Assembly: GCF_008312935.1 (NCBI RefSeq)
Contig: NZ_VSZO01000079.1
Coordinates: 1-64,000, forward strand
DNA length: 64,000 bases
DNA from: Roseiconus lacunae
Lineage (GTDB): Bacteria > Planctomycetota > Planctomycetia > Pirellulales > Pirellulaceae
Direction of reading: 5' to 3'
Shown here piece after piece: positions 1-10,448 of this stretch (its first letter is position 1; each line of letters begins with the position of its first letter). The notes below the pieces were generated by a model. The model searched no databases. It was not told the origin of the DNA and saw only the letters and a program-made list of their open reading frames with translations. Position numbers and translations under genes: made by a program.

Positions 1-399
1 GCACCCTCCCCGGCCGTTTGCTCGTCCGACCCTCCCGCAAGCGGGAAGGTGTTATCCAGATGTTTAAACCCAAAGACTCGTGTTTGCCTGCTTACCGGTC
101 GCTTACGATTCTCGGGCGACCAGTGGTTTCGTCGATATCTGAAATGGGGATCCGCCGGATGGATTTAGCACTAGTTTCAGCGCAATAACCGGGACTGATA
201 CCAGTTGGCGAACCGATCCCAAGCCGATGGATCACAATTGGTTTGCCAATTGAAACAATGCACTCGTCGCCGTGGCTTTCGCTCGCAGTGGACGAGCAAA
301 ACAATGGATGATGCACCCAGACGAGCGTGCACAGACGAAGGAACAAGTAGACACCGGCCGACGGTATCAGTTGGCCGGCAGACAAGGGACCAGACCGAC
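1..399. other. Non-coding region upstream of the ABC-F gene
   Basis: No recognisable gene. The stretch carries one copy of an imperfect direct repeat (10-94) that recurs just after the ABC-F gene, including a small hairpin at about 31-51 (CCTCCCGC / GCGGGAAGG). The reading frame of the ABC-F gene stays open upstream to about 205, but those 65 codons do not resemble the family and are treated as leader. Confidence 0.6.
10..94 (+). repeat. Imperfect direct repeat, copy 1
   Basis: The 85-base stretch shares CCGGCCGTTTGC, TTATCCAGATG, AACCCAAAGACT and CCTGCTTA, in the same order and nearly the same spacing, with 2271-2347. The two copies bracket the ABC-F gene. The middle differs by several substitutions and small indels. 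Confidence 0.7.
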
Positions 400-2184
400 A
401 TGGCAGTTTTAATTCAAGTACGCGACGCTCATAAACGCTTCGGAGATCAAGTTCTCCTTGATGGTGCCGAAGTCTCTTTGGTTGACGACGTCAAAGTTGG
501 GTTTATCGGCCGCAACGGTGCGGGAAAGAGTACCTTCTTGCGAGCAATACTCGGTGACGAAGAACTCGAACGCGGTGAGGTCACCCATCACCCTTCGCTA
601 CGAATCGGTTACCTGAGGCAGCACGATCCCTTCAAGGAAGGTGAGTCGGCACTTGATTTTTTAATGCGCGAAAGCGGCCAGCCGGATTGGAAGTGTGGTG
701 AGGTTGCGGGCCAGTTTGAACTCAAGGGCGATTACCTGGAAGGTCCCGTCAAGGCGCTTTCGGGTGGTTGGCAAACACGGGTCAAGCTTGCCGGCTTGTT
801 GCTCAACGACCCGAATCTGTTGATGCTCGATGAGCCGACAAACTTCTTGGACTTGCGGACTCAGATTTTGCTCGAACATTTTTTGAAGAGCTTCAACAAG
901 GCCGCGTTGATTATCAGCCACGACCGGGCCTTTCTGAAAGCGACCTGTTCCCACACGTTAGAACTGTCTCGCGGCAAGCTGACGATGTTCAGTGGTCCGA
1001 TCGACCGATTCTTAGAGCACCGTGAAGAGCGGCGTGAGCACGATCGTCGTGTGAATGCGACGGTGATCGCCAAACAAAAACAGTTGCAGCGATTCATTGA
1101 CAAGAATCGTGCGAACGCATCGACCGCCAGTCAAGCACGCAGCAAATCGAAACAGCTTGAACGACTTCAAACGACTGAGGTCGAAGTCGACGAACCGACC
1201 GTTCATATTCGTGCGCCGTTGGTTCCGAACCCTCGACAAGGGACCGTGATGCGTTGCGAAGAACTCGCGATCGGTTACCCAGGACACACCGTGGCCGATC
1301 AGATCTCCCTCGAAATCGAACACGGCCAGCGCGCCGCGATCGTCGGAGACAACGGCCAAGGTAAAACGACGTTGCTAAGGACCCTGGTCGATTCTCTTTC
1401 GCCGATCGAAGGACACATCAAATGGGGGCATGGAACTGAATTGGGGACTTATGCGCAGCACGTCTACACCAGTTTGGACGAACGACGCACGGTCCTCGAG
1501 CATCTTGAGTATGAATCCAACGCAGACACCACGCGGCAAGATTGCTTGAACATGGCCGGCGCTTTGTTGTTCCGTGACAGTCATATCAATAAAAAGGTCA
1601 AGGTGCTGTCCGGAGGCGAGCGAGCTCGCTTGTGCATGGCCGGTTTGCTACTGGGGACGGCCAACGTGTTGGTCCTTGATGAACCGGGCAACCACTTGGA
1701 TGTCGAAACGGTCGAGGCGCTTGCCGAAGCACTGCTCGAATACAAAGGTACCGTGATCTTTACCTCACACGACCGTCACTTCATGAGTCGTGTCGCGACA
1801 AACATTATCGAAGTCCGTGACGGTACGGTAAAGAATTACTTTGGTGACTACGATTCGTATTTACAAAGTGTCGAATCAGAAATCGATCAAGGCGAACGAG
1901 ATCGAGCGTCCGGCAATCAAACGTCATCCTCCGGACCGCCTCCGAAAGGCAAGACGCAAAATTATCGCGAGAATCAACGCGAGTCGCGAAAGGCCGAGAA
2001 AGAACTCAAAAACCTTGAAAAGAAAATCGCTCGCTTAGACGACGAGAAAAAGTCGATCAATGATCAGTTGATGACGGAAACTGATCCCAAAAAAGCTGTC
2101 GAGCTGCACGAAGAATTGACCAAGCTGGGCGAGGAACTGGAAGCCGCCGAAGAACGCTGGTTGGAACTGAGTGACTTTAGTTAA
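400..2184 (+). CDS. ABC-F family ATPase (Uup-like, soluble twin ATPase)
   Basis: Soluble ABC-F protein of 594 residues with two ATPase domains on one chain and no membrane segment. ABC-F proteins act on the ribosome (translation factor or antibiotic protection) rather than as transporters. Domain 1 has Walker A GRNGAGKST (about 38-45), signature LSGGWQTR (about 120) and Walker B LLMLDEPTN (about 140). Domain 2 has Walker A GDNGQGKTT (about 317), signature LSGGERAR and Walker B LVLDEPGNHLD. The second domain has DEPGN where DEPTN is usual. A charged interdomain linker (about 205-260) and a C-terminal coiled coil of about 65 residues suggest the Uup-type subgroup. The ATG at 400 is chosen because family similarity begins there and AAGGGA lies about 10 bases upstream. 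Which ribosomal state it acts on cannot be told from sequence. Confidence 0.93.
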   Translation: MAVLIQVRDAHKRFGDQVLLDGAEVSLVDDVKVGFIGRNGAGKSTFLRAILGDEELERGEVTHHPSLRIGYLRQHDPFKEGESALDFLMRESGQPDWKCGEVAGQFELKGDYLEGPVKALSGGWQTRVKLAGLLLNDPNLLMLDEPTNFLDLRTQILLEHFLKSFNKAALIISHDRAFLKATCSHTLELSRGKLTMFSGPIDRFLEHREERREHDRRVNATVIAKQKQLQRFIDKNRANASTASQARSKSKQLERLQTTEVEVDEPTVHIRAPLVPNPRQGTVMRCEELAIGYPGHTVADQISLEIEHGQRAAIVGDNGQGKTTLLRTLVDSLSPIEGHIKWGHGTELGTYAQHVYTSLDERRTVLEHLEYESNADTTRQDCLNMAGALLFRDSHINKKVKVLSGGERARLCMAGLLLGTANVLVLDEPGNHLDVETVEALAEALLEYKGTVIFTSHDRHFMSRVATNIIEVRDGTVKNYFGDYDSYLQSVESEIDQGERDRASGNQTSSSGPPPKGKTQNYRENQRESRKAEKELKNLEKKIARLDDEKKSINDQLMTETDPKKAVELHEELTKLGEELEAAEERWLELSDFS

Positions 2185-2762
2185 GCAGTTGAACATGAAT
2201 GATTCAGCTTAAATCATTTCACTCTCCCACTGGGTGAGTCGGGCTTTCAGGCCCGGAGAGCGCAACGTCTCCGGCCGTTTGCACGACCTCCGAGCGGAAG
2301 AAGGTTATCCAGATGCTTGAACCCAAAGACTGTTGTTTACCTGCTTAGCATCGATCACAAGGTCATTCGATGCCGGTTCGTGGGCCGATGCCACGCGGCA
2401 AGAAAATCGTTTTTAAAGGAGGGGGACGGGAACCGATTAGGCCCACCGATTAGGCGCCACGACAGTGCGTTCCGGTCACGCTCTTCTGATCTGTATTTCG
2501 ACCTGTGATCACGAAACGGCGATCAAATGGCAATGACTTTTAATGCTACAAACGGCCGCAAATGCTGATTCGGGACAGCGTCGGACCCAAAAAGGCATCG
2601 ATTCGACGCGTTGCAATCGATACGACCCTTACGTCTGGATTTTCAGTCGATCATTCAGTGCTAATCGACTCGATTCTACTGGAAAACGCTCAACTTCAAT
2701 GAGGGAAATCCCTAACGTTTGCCGCTGACGTTTTGAACGTAACTCAGCACGAGGGGAACCCA
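2185..2762. other. Non-coding region after the ABC-F gene
   Basis: No gene recognised. It holds a hairpin at 2250-2276 (GGCC-C-GGAGA / TCTCC-GGCC), a possible weak terminator for the ABC-F gene though it lacks a T tract, and copy 2 of the direct repeat (2271-2347). The remainder up to the PEP-CTERM gene is featureless apart from its ribosome binding site. Confidence 0.55.
2271..2347 (+). repeat. Imperfect direct repeat, copy 2
   Basis: A 77-base stretch matching 10-94 in order (CCGGCCGTTTGC, TTATCCAGATG, AACCCAAAGACT, CCTGCTTA). Its left end overlaps the right arm of the hairpin at 2250-2276. Confidence 0.7.
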
Positions 2763-3398
2763 GTGAACAGACTCTTGATTGGCGCATGCGCGATTGCGTG
2801 TGCCTTGACCGTCCAAAGTCAATCGCACGGCGACGTTGTCGTTGCGAACGGTGATGGATTCTTGATACCGGACGACTCGCCGGCCGGAATCAGTTCGGTG
2901 ATTACGATCACGCAAAATGAAATGGTCAGCGACATTCAAGTCGACTTGGTGGGGCTTTCGCATTCTTGGGCGGGAGATTTGGTCGCGACATTGACTTCGC
3001 CCAGTGGTACCAAGGCCGACTTGTTTTATCAAATCGGTGTCGGCGTTTACGGCGACGGTTCTGACTTTAGCGGCGACTATAGCTTTGCCGACGGTGGCGC
3101 GGATCTCGATGCGACGATGGCGGGACTTAACGGCGGGACGGCCGCACCATCGGGGCTCTATCAAGCCGCCACGGACAACGGTAACCCGGTGTTCTTGACG
3201 GCGACATTCGCTGGTGAGACCACGGCCGGCGATTGGATACTCAATATTCGTGACGATGCGTCGGCCGACACAGGATCGCTCGACAGTTGGGGATTGCGAT
3301 TCACATCGACTCGTATCGCTGCCGTACCGGAACCAGGACATGCGTCTTTGTTGATCCTCACGGGATTAGCGGTGTTGAAACGTCGACGCCGTCGGTAG
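2763..3398 (+). CDS. Secreted PEP-CTERM protein with proprotein-convertase P-domain
   Basis: Exported 211-residue protein. An N-terminal signal peptide (hydrophobic LLIGACAIACALTV) is followed by a beta-rich domain resembling the subtilisin/proprotein convertase P-domain, with the typical late motif GDWILNIRDDASADTGSLDS. It ends in a PEP-CTERM sorting signal: VPEP, a hydrophobic stretch, then a run of arginines. PEP-CTERM proteins are processed by an exosortase and usually reach the cell surface or matrix. A GTG start at 2763 is preferred because AGGGG lies 7 bases upstream; a TTG at 2733 is in frame but has no such site. The P-domain normally accompanies a protease, and none is fused here, so this is probably an adhesive or matrix protein. 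No exosortase gene is in the window. Confidence 0.85.
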   Translation: MNRLLIGACAIACALTVQSQSHGDVVVANGDGFLIPDDSPAGISSVITITQNEMVSDIQVDLVGLSHSWAGDLVATLTSPSGTKADLFYQIGVGVYGDGSDFSGDYSFADGGADLDATMAGLNGGTAAPSGLYQAATDNGNPVFLTATFAGETTAGDWILNIRDDASADTGSLDSWGLRFTSTRIAAVPEPGHASLLILTGLAVLKRRRRR

Positions 3399-3422
3399 AT
3401 CAGCGACATGGCAATCGGAAAC

Positions 3423-3454
3423 AAAAAAGCCGCTCGCGATGATTCGCGAGCGGC
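3423..3454 (-). terminator. Intrinsic terminator for the aldehyde dehydrogenase transcript
   Basis: A perfect 10-bp stem (3429-3438 with 3445-3454) and a 6-base loop, followed on the minus strand by six Ts (plus-strand A-run at 3423-3428). It lies in the convergent gap and is oriented to stop minus-strand transcription coming from 5152. Confidence 0.85.
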
Positions 3455-3574
3455 GGATGCGAAATGGCTATTTCGATTTCGCAAGCGGCCTAGCGTTAGC
3501 CACGGTTAATGCGAAGTAAAGATGCCGCGACCAACACCGTTCGGTAGGTCGTTGGGGCGAGAGGAAACAGTCCG

Positions 3575-5152
3575 CTAGGACACATCGTTGGTCGTCCATG
3601 ATCCGTCAATCCGTCGTGGTGTTGATCCGGTCGGGTTCTTGTCGGCAAGTAACGCCGGCAGACGCCCCGGGCGGACGTTGTCATAGCTAGTTAATTTGGC
3701 AAACCGAATCAAACTTGCCGGAATCCCCACGGCAGTGAAACCGGGATGGCCGGTCGAAGGGTACGGACCGCCATGGTTCATCGCTGCCGACACGGCAACG
3801 CCAGTTGGCATTTTGTCGTTCAGGATTCGCCCTACCTTGGGCGTCAGTTCGAAGGCGACTGCGTCATAGGAATCGTCATCACTGCCGTTGGGATCGCTGT
3901 AGACACAGCCGGTCAGATTGCCTTCCAAACTTGCAATCACCTGGCAAAGCTGATCCAGGTTATCTGCGACGACTACCAAGGATGCATTGCCAAACGCTTC
4001 GGTTTGGAATCCTTCCGGATTGGCAAGAAATTGCTCGGCGGATGCACGCAGCAGCGTGTTCGCAAGTGCACAGCGTCCCGATTCAATCTCGCCGCCACCG
4101 ACCAAAAGTTCGGCGCCGAACCCACAAAGCGTTTCTACGCTGGACTTCAGGCTTGTCGCCACTGCCGGAGAAAGCAAGGTTCCGGCGGCGGTCCCACCGA
4201 AGCGTTCCTTCACCTGTGAGATGAAGGCTTCGGATGCGTCGTCGGCGAGCAACAAGACCAAGCCGGGGTTGGTGCAGAACTGGCCGGTTCCCATCAGCGC
4301 GCTGGTAATGAATTCATCGACCAACTCGTCCTTACGAGCCGCCAAGGCACCGGGCAGAATCACGACCGGGTTGACACTGGAAAGTTCCAAGTAGATTTGC
4401 TTTCCGGCAGCATCGGCGGCGGCTTTAAGCTTCAGTCCCGCGTTGCGACTTCCGGTGTAGCCGGTTGCCCCGACGCGTGGATCGGCGACCAAGCGTTCCC
4501 CGTCGGCATGACTGGTTCGGTAAATCAACTGGACGATTGAAGTCGGCACACCGGTTTCTTCGGCCGCGGCCAAAGCCAACTCAGCAAACAAGCGAGTGGT
4601 CTCCGGATGCGAGCTATTCGCTTTTCCGATGACCGGGTTTCCGGCAGCGATCGCGGCGGCGAAGTCGCCACCGGAAACGCTTCCGAAGGCAAACGGAAAA
4701 TTGTTGGGGCCAAACACGCAAACCGGGCCGAGAGGTTCGTAGCACGAGCGGATACCGGTTGCGGTATCGATCGTTGCGTGGGCCCAATCACCGGATCGGC
4801 AGGATGCTGCCGCGGAACGGAGTTGGTTACTGGTTCGAGGTAACTCAACGTCCGCAAGTCGAGGTGACTTCGCAAGTCCGGTCTCTGCGAACGCCGCTTC
4901 GGAGAGCGAATCTTTGGCCGCATCGATCTTGTCCGCGTAGCACTCCAGAAACGCGGCGATTTGGTCGGCCGAAAGTCGACGCATCGCAACGGCCGCTTCC
5001 GCGGCGGCTTCAAGTGCGGCATCGCAGTCGGCCCATGAGCTAATCGGAAATTCGGCCGGCAGCGTTTCGGCGGTGTTGGGGTTGGTCGCTTGGAAGGTTC
5101 CGGTCGAATCGGCGTCTCGCCAGGTACCGGCGATTAGGACTTTGGCTGGCAT
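3575..5152 (-). CDS. 2,5-dioxovalerate (alpha-ketoglutaric semialdehyde) dehydrogenase family protein
   Basis: NAD(P)-dependent aldehyde dehydrogenase of 525 residues. From the ATG at 5152, the catalytic cysteine is about C293 in GTGQFCTNPG, the general base about E256 in YLELSSVNP, the oxyanion asparagine about N151 in GPNNFPF, and the cofactor lysine about K177. The FPFAFGSVSGGD segment and the GQFCTNPG active site are typical of the ketoglutaric semialdehyde dehydrogenase subgroup, which oxidises 2,5-dioxopentanoate to 2-oxoglutarate at the end of non-phosphorylative pentose or sugar-acid catabolism. The neighbouring FAH-family gene, upstream on the same strand with about 94 bases between, fits the preceding dehydratase step. 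An ATG at 5212 is in frame, but similarity starts at MPAKVLIAG. Substrate is inferred. Confidence 0.88.
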   Translation of the reverse strand: MPAKVLIAGTWRDADSTGTFQATNPNTAETLPAEFPISSWADCDAALEAAAEAAVAMRRLSADQIAAFLECYADKIDAAKDSLSEAAFAETGLAKSPRLADVELPRTSNQLRSAAASCRSGDWAHATIDTATGIRSCYEPLGPVCVFGPNNFPFAFGSVSGGDFAAAIAAGNPVIGKANSSHPETTRLFAELALAAAEETGVPTSIVQLIYRTSHADGERLVADPRVGATGYTGSRNAGLKLKAAADAAGKQIYLELSSVNPVVILPGALAARKDELVDEFITSALMGTGQFCTNPGLVLLLADDASEAFISQVKERFGGTAAGTLLSPAVATSLKSSVETLCGFGAELLVGGGEIESGRCALANTLLRASAEQFLANPEGFQTEAFGNASLVVVADNLDQLCQVIASLEGNLTGCVYSDPNGSDDDSYDAVAFELTPKVGRILNDKMPTGVAVSAAMNHGGPYPSTGHPGFTAVGIPASLIRFAKLTSYDNVRPGRLPALLADKNPTGSTPRRIDGSWTTNDVS

Positions 5153-5246
5153 AAAATCAACGTTGTATGGGTTTAAGTATTCTGAAGCAGATGGCGAATG
5201 ATGGGATGGCACGTCAACCTGTTACGGGGCATACCCGTTGGCAAGC

Positions 5247-6104
5247 TTAACCTTGCACGATGGGATTGCTAAGCGTGCCGATTTCAGCGATCGAAATATG
5301 GACGACGTCGTTCGGCCGCAGTGTAAAATCGCTCGTGGGAACGATTCCGGTGCCGGTCATTAGGAATGCGCCCTGGGGAAAGGAGTTGTCTTTTCCCAGC
5401 CAGCCGACCAAGTCGTTAAAGCTCCGCGCCATCTGGTCGCCCGAAGTTTGCTGGTCAAAAACCGTTTCGCCGCTACGCTCAATTTTCAAGTCGACTTTCA
5501 GGGCTTCCGGTGCCGGAAGTTCGTCAAACAATGCAACCCAAGGTCCTAGCCCCGCGCATTGGTCGTAACATTTTGCCTGAGGTAGATAAAGCGGATTTTC
5601 GCCTTCAATGTCCCGTGAGCTCATATCGTTGCCGACCGTCAACCCGACTATTTTCAGCGATGGGCTGAGCACGAGTGTAATTTCCGGTTCGGGAACGTTC
5701 CAAGTCGCATCGGTGCGAATTCGTAGTGGTTGAAGGTGGCCGGCAACGCGGTGTGGGGTGGCTTTGAAGAACAGCTCTGGTCGGTCTGCGTTGTAAACTC
5801 GATCGTAGCAGGAGGCGGCGGCCTCAGACTCTTCCATTCGGGCCGTTTGGCTGCGTTTGTACGTCACACCGGCGGCCCAAACCTCTTGCCGGTCGATCGG
5901 CGGTAACCAGCGAACGCTAGGAGCGACGGCGATTGCCGGTTCGGATTGCAAACTTCCGGCAGCCTCGATCGGTGACGGAGCCGCCAGGATTGCGGCAAGC
6001 GTTGGGTAGGTATCGCTAGCAACCAGCGGAATTAATTCACTTTCAACCACGCGACCGAACCGTACCGAGTCGGAAGAGTCGATAAATTTTGCTAACTTCA
6101 TCAT
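5247..6104 (-). CDS. FAH-family protein, AraD1/KDX-dehydratase-like
   Basis: Fumarylacetoacetate hydrolase-fold protein of 285 residues. Family metal ligands are visible as the two glutamates of [11 protein letters not shown] and the aspartate of [11 protein letters not shown]; the stretch [11 protein letters not shown] is characteristic of the AraD1/GguC-type branch. In that branch, enzymes dehydrate 2-keto-3-deoxy sugar acids to ketoglutaric semialdehyde, which the adjacent dehydrogenase would oxidise. The start is taken at the ATG-ATG pair (6104 or 6101); the frame continues to 6293, but that would run into the divergent lipoprotein gene. Hydrolase activity on another acyl-pyruvate is possible; pathway assignment rests on the neighbour. 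Confidence 0.82.
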   Translation of the reverse strand: MMKLAKFIDSSDSVRFGRVVESELIPLVASDTYPTLAAILAAPSPIEAAGSLQSEPAIAVAPSVRWLPPIDRQEVWAAGVTYKRSQTARMEESEAAASCYDRVYNADRPELFFKATPHRVAGHLQPLRIRTDATWNVPEPEITLVLSPSLKIVGLTVGNDMSSRDIEGENPLYLPQAKCYDQCAGLGPWVALFDELPAPEALKVDLKIERSGETVFDQQTSGDQMARSFNDLVGWLGKDNSFPQGAFLMTGTGIVPTSDFTLRPNDVVHISIAEIGTLSNPIVQG

Positions 6105-6153
6105 GAATCGATTTTCAATTCTTTTCTTGCGGGACCTGACCGAGATCGGATTT

Positions 6154-9100
6154 ATGCACCGAAGCCACATTGCCGTGTTCGCGTTGTGCTTGTTCACCGC
6201 CTTGGGGACCAGCAGCGGTTGTCGCAAAAAAACGGCAAATACAAACGGTACCACGCCCGGCCGCTCGGGTGAATCCGAGGCAACTTTGGTCAAATTGAAT
6301 AAGGCGCTGGCCGCGACAGAAAATCTGGAAACCGATCAGGCGATTACGCTCTGGCAACAGCTCGGCCAACAGCTACCCGAGGATCCCTCGGTGGAACTCA
6401 ATCGTGCTTTGGCTTCGGTATTGCAAGTGGACGCACTGACCTCGGTTGCGACCGATTCGGTCAAGACAAAAGATGAACAGCGCGCCGCACGCTCGCAACT
6501 TCCCAACGCCATCGATGTGGCTCGGTCGGCGATCGAAGCCTACCAAAATGTCTCCGGTGATGACGTCACCAAGCTGTGGTTGGCTGCCCGGATTGATGCC
6601 CATGAGGCTGCCCTGTTGGGAACAACGATTGGCAAGTCACTGCGCCGTGAATTACTTAGCCGGCTTACGCAGGCGATGACCGGGGCGATCGGTCAAGATC
6701 CTAACGCTGTGATCCTTGGCGGACCACTGGTCGAATTGCTTGACAAAATGTCCGATCCCGTTGATGGCTTGCCCGAACAGGTTCGGCGTCCTGCGACGGT
6801 TGCACTCAAACAGTTGTCTGACACCAATCCGGACAACCTATTCGTTGCGATGCAGGCCTTGCGGCTGGCAATCGAAAGTCAAGAAAAGACTGCCGCGGCA
6901 CTGGTCGATCGAACGTGGCAACTCGCTGCGGCTGTCGAGCCGACATTGCGAGCCTACACTAAACCGATCGGAATCGAACCCAAGGAACTTGCCGACCGCA
7001 TCAAAGCGGCGATCGAATCCGGGGATTGGGCCAAAGCGAACCAGTCGTACGTGCTGTGGTCGAACGTCTTGAACCCTTTGGAAATCGTTCGGACTGATCG
7101 TCGTCGTGCGAACCCACACCCGCTAGATCGACTGAACTTTGACGCCGTTCGTCGTCTGTCGACAGAGATCACCAAGACGGCACCTTTGGCCGCTTCCCGG
7201 GATACGTTGACGTTTGATTCCGACGATATCGCACTTGCGGGCACTGTCACGACGGTGCTGGCCATCGATTTTGATCTCGATTTGGATTTGGATCTCGCTG
7301 TGGTGACCGCGGACGGAAAACTGCAGCTGATCGAAAATGCTTCCGATCAGTGGACAGCGTTCGCAACACTCGACTTGGGCGAACAGGTGTCCGGCATGAT
7401 TGCCGCCGACTTATTTATGGTCGATAGCAGCGATACCGATCGGATCAAGCAATCGCAGCCTCCGGCTAGTGATCAAAATGGCGACGCCGGCAAAGCAGCC
7501 GTCTCCAAGGCTAGGCACAATACGTTTCAGGGGATCGTCGTTTTTGGCGAGTTCGGATTGCAAATGATCGGCGTCGACGCCCGTAAGTCATCCGATTCCA
7601 GTCAACGGTTGCGCCGATTGGAGATCGAAACGGGGCTCGAATCGGTAGGGGCGGTGACGGCTGCAATCGCTGGTGATCTCGAAGGCGACGGTGATCTCGA
7701 CCTGATCGTCGCGACACGAAGCGATGGTCTGCGAACGTTTATCAACCGCGGCAATCGAACCTTTTTTGAAGCTCCCGTTGCGACGTCGACGGTTCCCACT
7801 GACGACCCAATTGTCGATATGGCGATCGGTGATCTCGACCGAGACATCGATTTGGATGTCGTCGCGATTCATCGTTCCGGTCGAATCAGCCAACTCGAGA
7901 ATCTGCTGCACTTGCAGTTCCGTCACCGCGAACTTAGCGAAGTCCCCGCCTTGCCGGTCGGCGATGACCAGCATGCGCTTTCGATCGCGATCGAGGACAT
8001 CGACGCAAATGTGGGTTGGGATATCGTCGCAACAAGTGATCAGCAATCTCTGATTGCCTTTGCCAACTCATCCGATATCGGTGTGTGGTCGGTAGATCGG
8101 GTGGAAACCGGCCCGGGCTTTTCGTCACAGCCTGCACTGGCTGATTTGGACGGAGACAGTTACTTCGAATTGGTTGCCAAGAACGCGTTCACTCGGCTTG
8201 GGCCTTGGGGGCTCGCCAGGCTTGACCAGGCTCCGAACATTCCGGCAGGGAACTTGATCGCTGGCGATACGAACAACGATGGCGTCGTTGATCTGGTTTC
8301 CATCGACGGCGAGTTAAAAGTACATCGGAATCGAGTCGGAGGTCAGGGCAAATCAACCGCGGGTGGCTTTGTCAAAGTTCGTTTCAAAGGCATCGCAGAC
8401 AACGCTGCGGCAAGTGGCCGAGTCAATCATTATGCGATCGGATCGGTGTTGGAGCTACGAAGCGGTCCGTATTATCGAAGCCGGATCGTGACGAGCCCAG
8501 AGACCTACTTCGGTTTGGATGGTTTGAAGTCGATCGATAGCATCCGTGTGATCATGCCGAACGGTTTGACGCAAACGCTAAGGGATCCAAAGATCAATTC
8601 GGTGATCGAAGAAGAGCAGACGCTCAAGGGGTCGTGCCCCTACTTGTATAGCTGGGATGGTGAAAAGTTCGCCTTCCAAACCGATTGCCTCTGGGCGGCA
8701 CCGCTGGGATTGCAGGTCGCCGCCGGTGTGGTCCAGCAGGATCGCCCTTGGGAATACTTGATGCTCGACGGCCAATCAATCGCCAAGAATGCTGACGGGA
8801 ACTACGATTTGCGATTGACCGAAGAACTCTGGGAGGTCGCTTATGTTGATCATGTTGAACTGATCGCGGTCGATCATCCGGAGGATATTCAGGTCTGGAC
8901 GAACGAAAAAGTCGGACCGCCGACGATCGCGACACCGACCGTGTTCGCCTTTCAAGAGGATGGGCGTTTCGCGTTAGAAAACGCAGTCGGAACGACCGGC
9001 CAGGACATCACTTCGCTGCTTTTGAAGTCAGATGACAACTATGTCAAAGGGTTCGACCGCCGTATTCGTCAGGGACTTTGCCCGCCGCATTGGATCGATC

Positions 9101-9993
9101 TAGATTTTGGCGACCGCGGTGCTAAGGGCGTCCAAAAAGCAAAGGCAGAGCAGCGTGTATGTCTGATCTTGCGTGGATGGATCTTGCCGACGGACACCTC
9201 TCTGAATATCCAAATCGATCAGAATCCGGAATTGCCACCGATCGAGTTTCCGTCTGTCTGGGTGCCACAAGAAAGTGGCTCGGATGAATGGACCGAGGTG
9301 ATCGAATTCATGGGATTCCCTGGCGGCAAAACAAAGACGATCGTCGTCGATGTTACCGAACACTTATTAAAAGATGATCCCCGGTTTCGTGTTCGCACGA
9401 GTGCGCAGATTTACTGGGACAGTGCCGAACTCGCGATCACCGAACTCGGCGCCGATGTCATCCAGCAGGCCTTGCCACTACGTCAAGCGTCGCTCGCGTA
9501 TCACGGGTTTAGCGCCCGTCAAAAAACGAGTGACCTACATCCGGAAACCTATGACTATTCCAACGCATCGCAGGTGCCCCGTTGGCCACCGCTGCGTGGC
9601 GCTATCACAAGTTTTGGTGAATGCACCGACAAACTACAACAGTGGGACGACCAGATGGTGGTGATCAGCGGAGGCGACGAGATTCAAATGTTATTTAAAG
9701 CGCCACCGAACGACCCTCCCGAAGGCTATCGCCGCGACTTTATTCTGCACTGTGTCGGCTGGGACAAGGATGCGGATCTCAACACGCTCACCGGGCAAGA
9801 GATCGGTCCGCTTCCGATCCGCGACATGCGATCCTATCCACCAACGTTGGCGTCGTCCGATCAATTCGAAGCGGTGCGTAGCAGTCATCAGGACTCACGT
9901 CGCCGCCGTCAATCGTTTCGAGCGTTCTGGAGACGTCCCCAGCAAACGGGAGCACCATTCCTTCCGCTGAATGCCCCACCCGCCCTGCCATGA
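6154..9993 (+). CDS. Giant FG-GAP/VCBS lipoprotein with ASPIC/UnbV domain
   Basis: Predicted lipoprotein of 1279 residues. The start at 6154 gives a clean signal peptide ([14 protein letters not shown]) ending in a lipobox-like SSGC. The first about 350 residues are helical and alanine-rich, resembling TPR-type repeats. A beta-propeller region follows with about six Ca-binding-like FG-GAP/VCBS repeats (for example [14 protein letters not shown] and [14 protein letters not shown]). Next comes an ASPIC/UnbV-like module ([32 protein letters not shown]), then about 500 residues of unrecognised domain with no membrane segment. Proteins with this architecture are surface-exposed and common in planctomycetes; their function is unknown. 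It is divergent from the FAH-family gene with about 50 bases between starts. An ATG at 6103 is in frame but would spoil the signal peptide. Confidence 0.85.
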   Translation: MHRSHIAVFALCLFTALGTSSGCRKKTANTNGTTPGRSGESEATLVKLNKALAATENLETDQAITLWQQLGQQLPEDPSVELNRALASVLQVDALTSVATDSVKTKDEQRAARSQLPNAIDVARSAIEAYQNVSGDDVTKLWLAARIDAHEAALLGTTIGKSLRRELLSRLTQAMTGAIGQDPNAVILGGPLVELLDKMSDPVDGLPEQVRRPATVALKQLSDTNPDNLFVAMQALRLAIESQEKTAAALVDRTWQLAAAVEPTLRAYTKPIGIEPKELADRIKAAIESGDWAKANQSYVLWSNVLNPLEIVRTDRRRANPHPLDRLNFDAVRRLSTEITKTAPLAASRDTLTFDSDDIALAGTVTTVLAIDFDLDLDLDLAVVTADGKLQLIENASDQWTAFATLDLGEQVSGMIAADLFMVDSSDTDRIKQSQPPASDQNGDAGKAAVSKARHNTFQGIVVFGEFGLQMIGVDARKSSDSSQRLRRLEIETGLESVGAVTAAIAGDLEGDGDLDLIVATRSDGLRTFINRGNRTFFEAPVATSTVPTDDPIVDMAIGDLDRDIDLDVVAIHRSGRISQLENLLHLQFRHRELSEVPALPVGDDQHALSIAIEDIDANVGWDIVATSDQQSLIAFANSSDIGVWSVDRVETGPGFSSQPALADLDGDSYFELVAKNAFTRLGPWGLARLDQAPNIPAGNLIAGDTNNDGVVDLVSIDGELKVHRNRVGGQGKSTAGGFVKVRFKGIADNAAASGRVNHYAIGSVLELRSGPYYRSRIVTSPETYFGLDGLKSIDSIRVIMPNGLTQTLRDPKINSVIEEEQTLKGSCPYLYSWDGEKFAFQTDCLWAAPLGLQVAAGVVQQDRPWEYLMLDGQSIAKNADGNYDLRLTEELWEVAYVDHVELIAVDHPEDIQVWTNEKVGPPTIATPTVFAFQEDGRFALENAVGTTGQDITSLLLKSDDNYVKGFDRRIRQGLCPPHWIDLDFGDRGAKGVQKAKAEQRVCLILRGWILPTDTSLNIQIDQNPELPPIEFPSVWVPQESGSDEWTEVIEFMGFPGGKTKTIVVDVTEHLLKDDPRFRVRTSAQIYWDSAELAITELGADVIQQALPLRQASLAYHGFSARQKTSDLHPETYDYSNASQVPRWPPLRGAITSFGECTDKLQQWDDQMVVISGGDEIQMLFKAPPNDPPEGYRRDFILHCVGWDKDADLNTLTGQEIGPLPIRDMRSYPPTLASSDQFEAVRSSHQDSRRRRQSFRAFWRRPQQTGAPFLPLNAPPALP

Positions 9994-10413
9994 TCGAAAG
10001 GGCAGGAAGCGAAAGAGCGCGATCTATTTCGGAGATTTGGAGTTAGAGCGGATCTATCCACCGATTCACTAAAACCCAACCCTGAGTGTGCCGGAGCAAT
10101 TCGGTACATAGATGTCGCGATGTGCTACCCGACCGACGTACTTACTTTCGCGATCAGCACAGGATCGAGATCCGCTCTTAAGGCCGTCTTGCCCAGTTGA
10201 TAGAGATCGGGTCTCACAAGAGCAGGGGCCGCAACGCTTGGAACCGGTTGGCTACAAGGGGAAATAGCAAGTGACCGAAACCTTTCATCCCAGTTTTTCG
10301 GAGCCAGCGCTCGACTTCCATGATCGAGTTTCGGCGGCTGACCGAAGTCCACTTTAAGCGAATCTAGGCAACAGAAATGGGGAAATCGGTAACCCCGAGG
10401 TAACCCGGCGCAT
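9994..10413. other. Gap without recognised gene
   Basis: About 420 bases between the giant lipoprotein gene and the terminator of the minus-strand tRNA-Leu. No reading frame resembles a protein and no RNA family was recognised. The lipoprotein gene has no obvious intrinsic terminator here. Confidence 0.5.
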
Positions 10414-10447
10414 AAAAAAAAGCCGTTTCCCTTATAGGAGAAACGGC
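10414..10447 (-). terminator. Intrinsic terminator after tRNA-Leu
   Basis: Hairpin GCCGTTTC / GAAACGGC (10422-10447) followed on the minus strand by eight Ts (A-run 10414-10421). It starts immediately after the tRNA 3' end, so it ends the rplY-to-tRNA transcription unit. Confidence 0.9.
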
Positions 10448-10448
10448 A

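Noticed and set aside
205-399. 65-codon N-terminal extension of the ABC-F protein
   Set aside because: Composition is unlike the family, and the ATG at 400 has an upstream AAGGGA.
2712-3341. 209-codon minus-strand frame
   Set aside because: Antisense to the PEP-CTERM gene, which has a signal peptide, P-domain and sorting signal.
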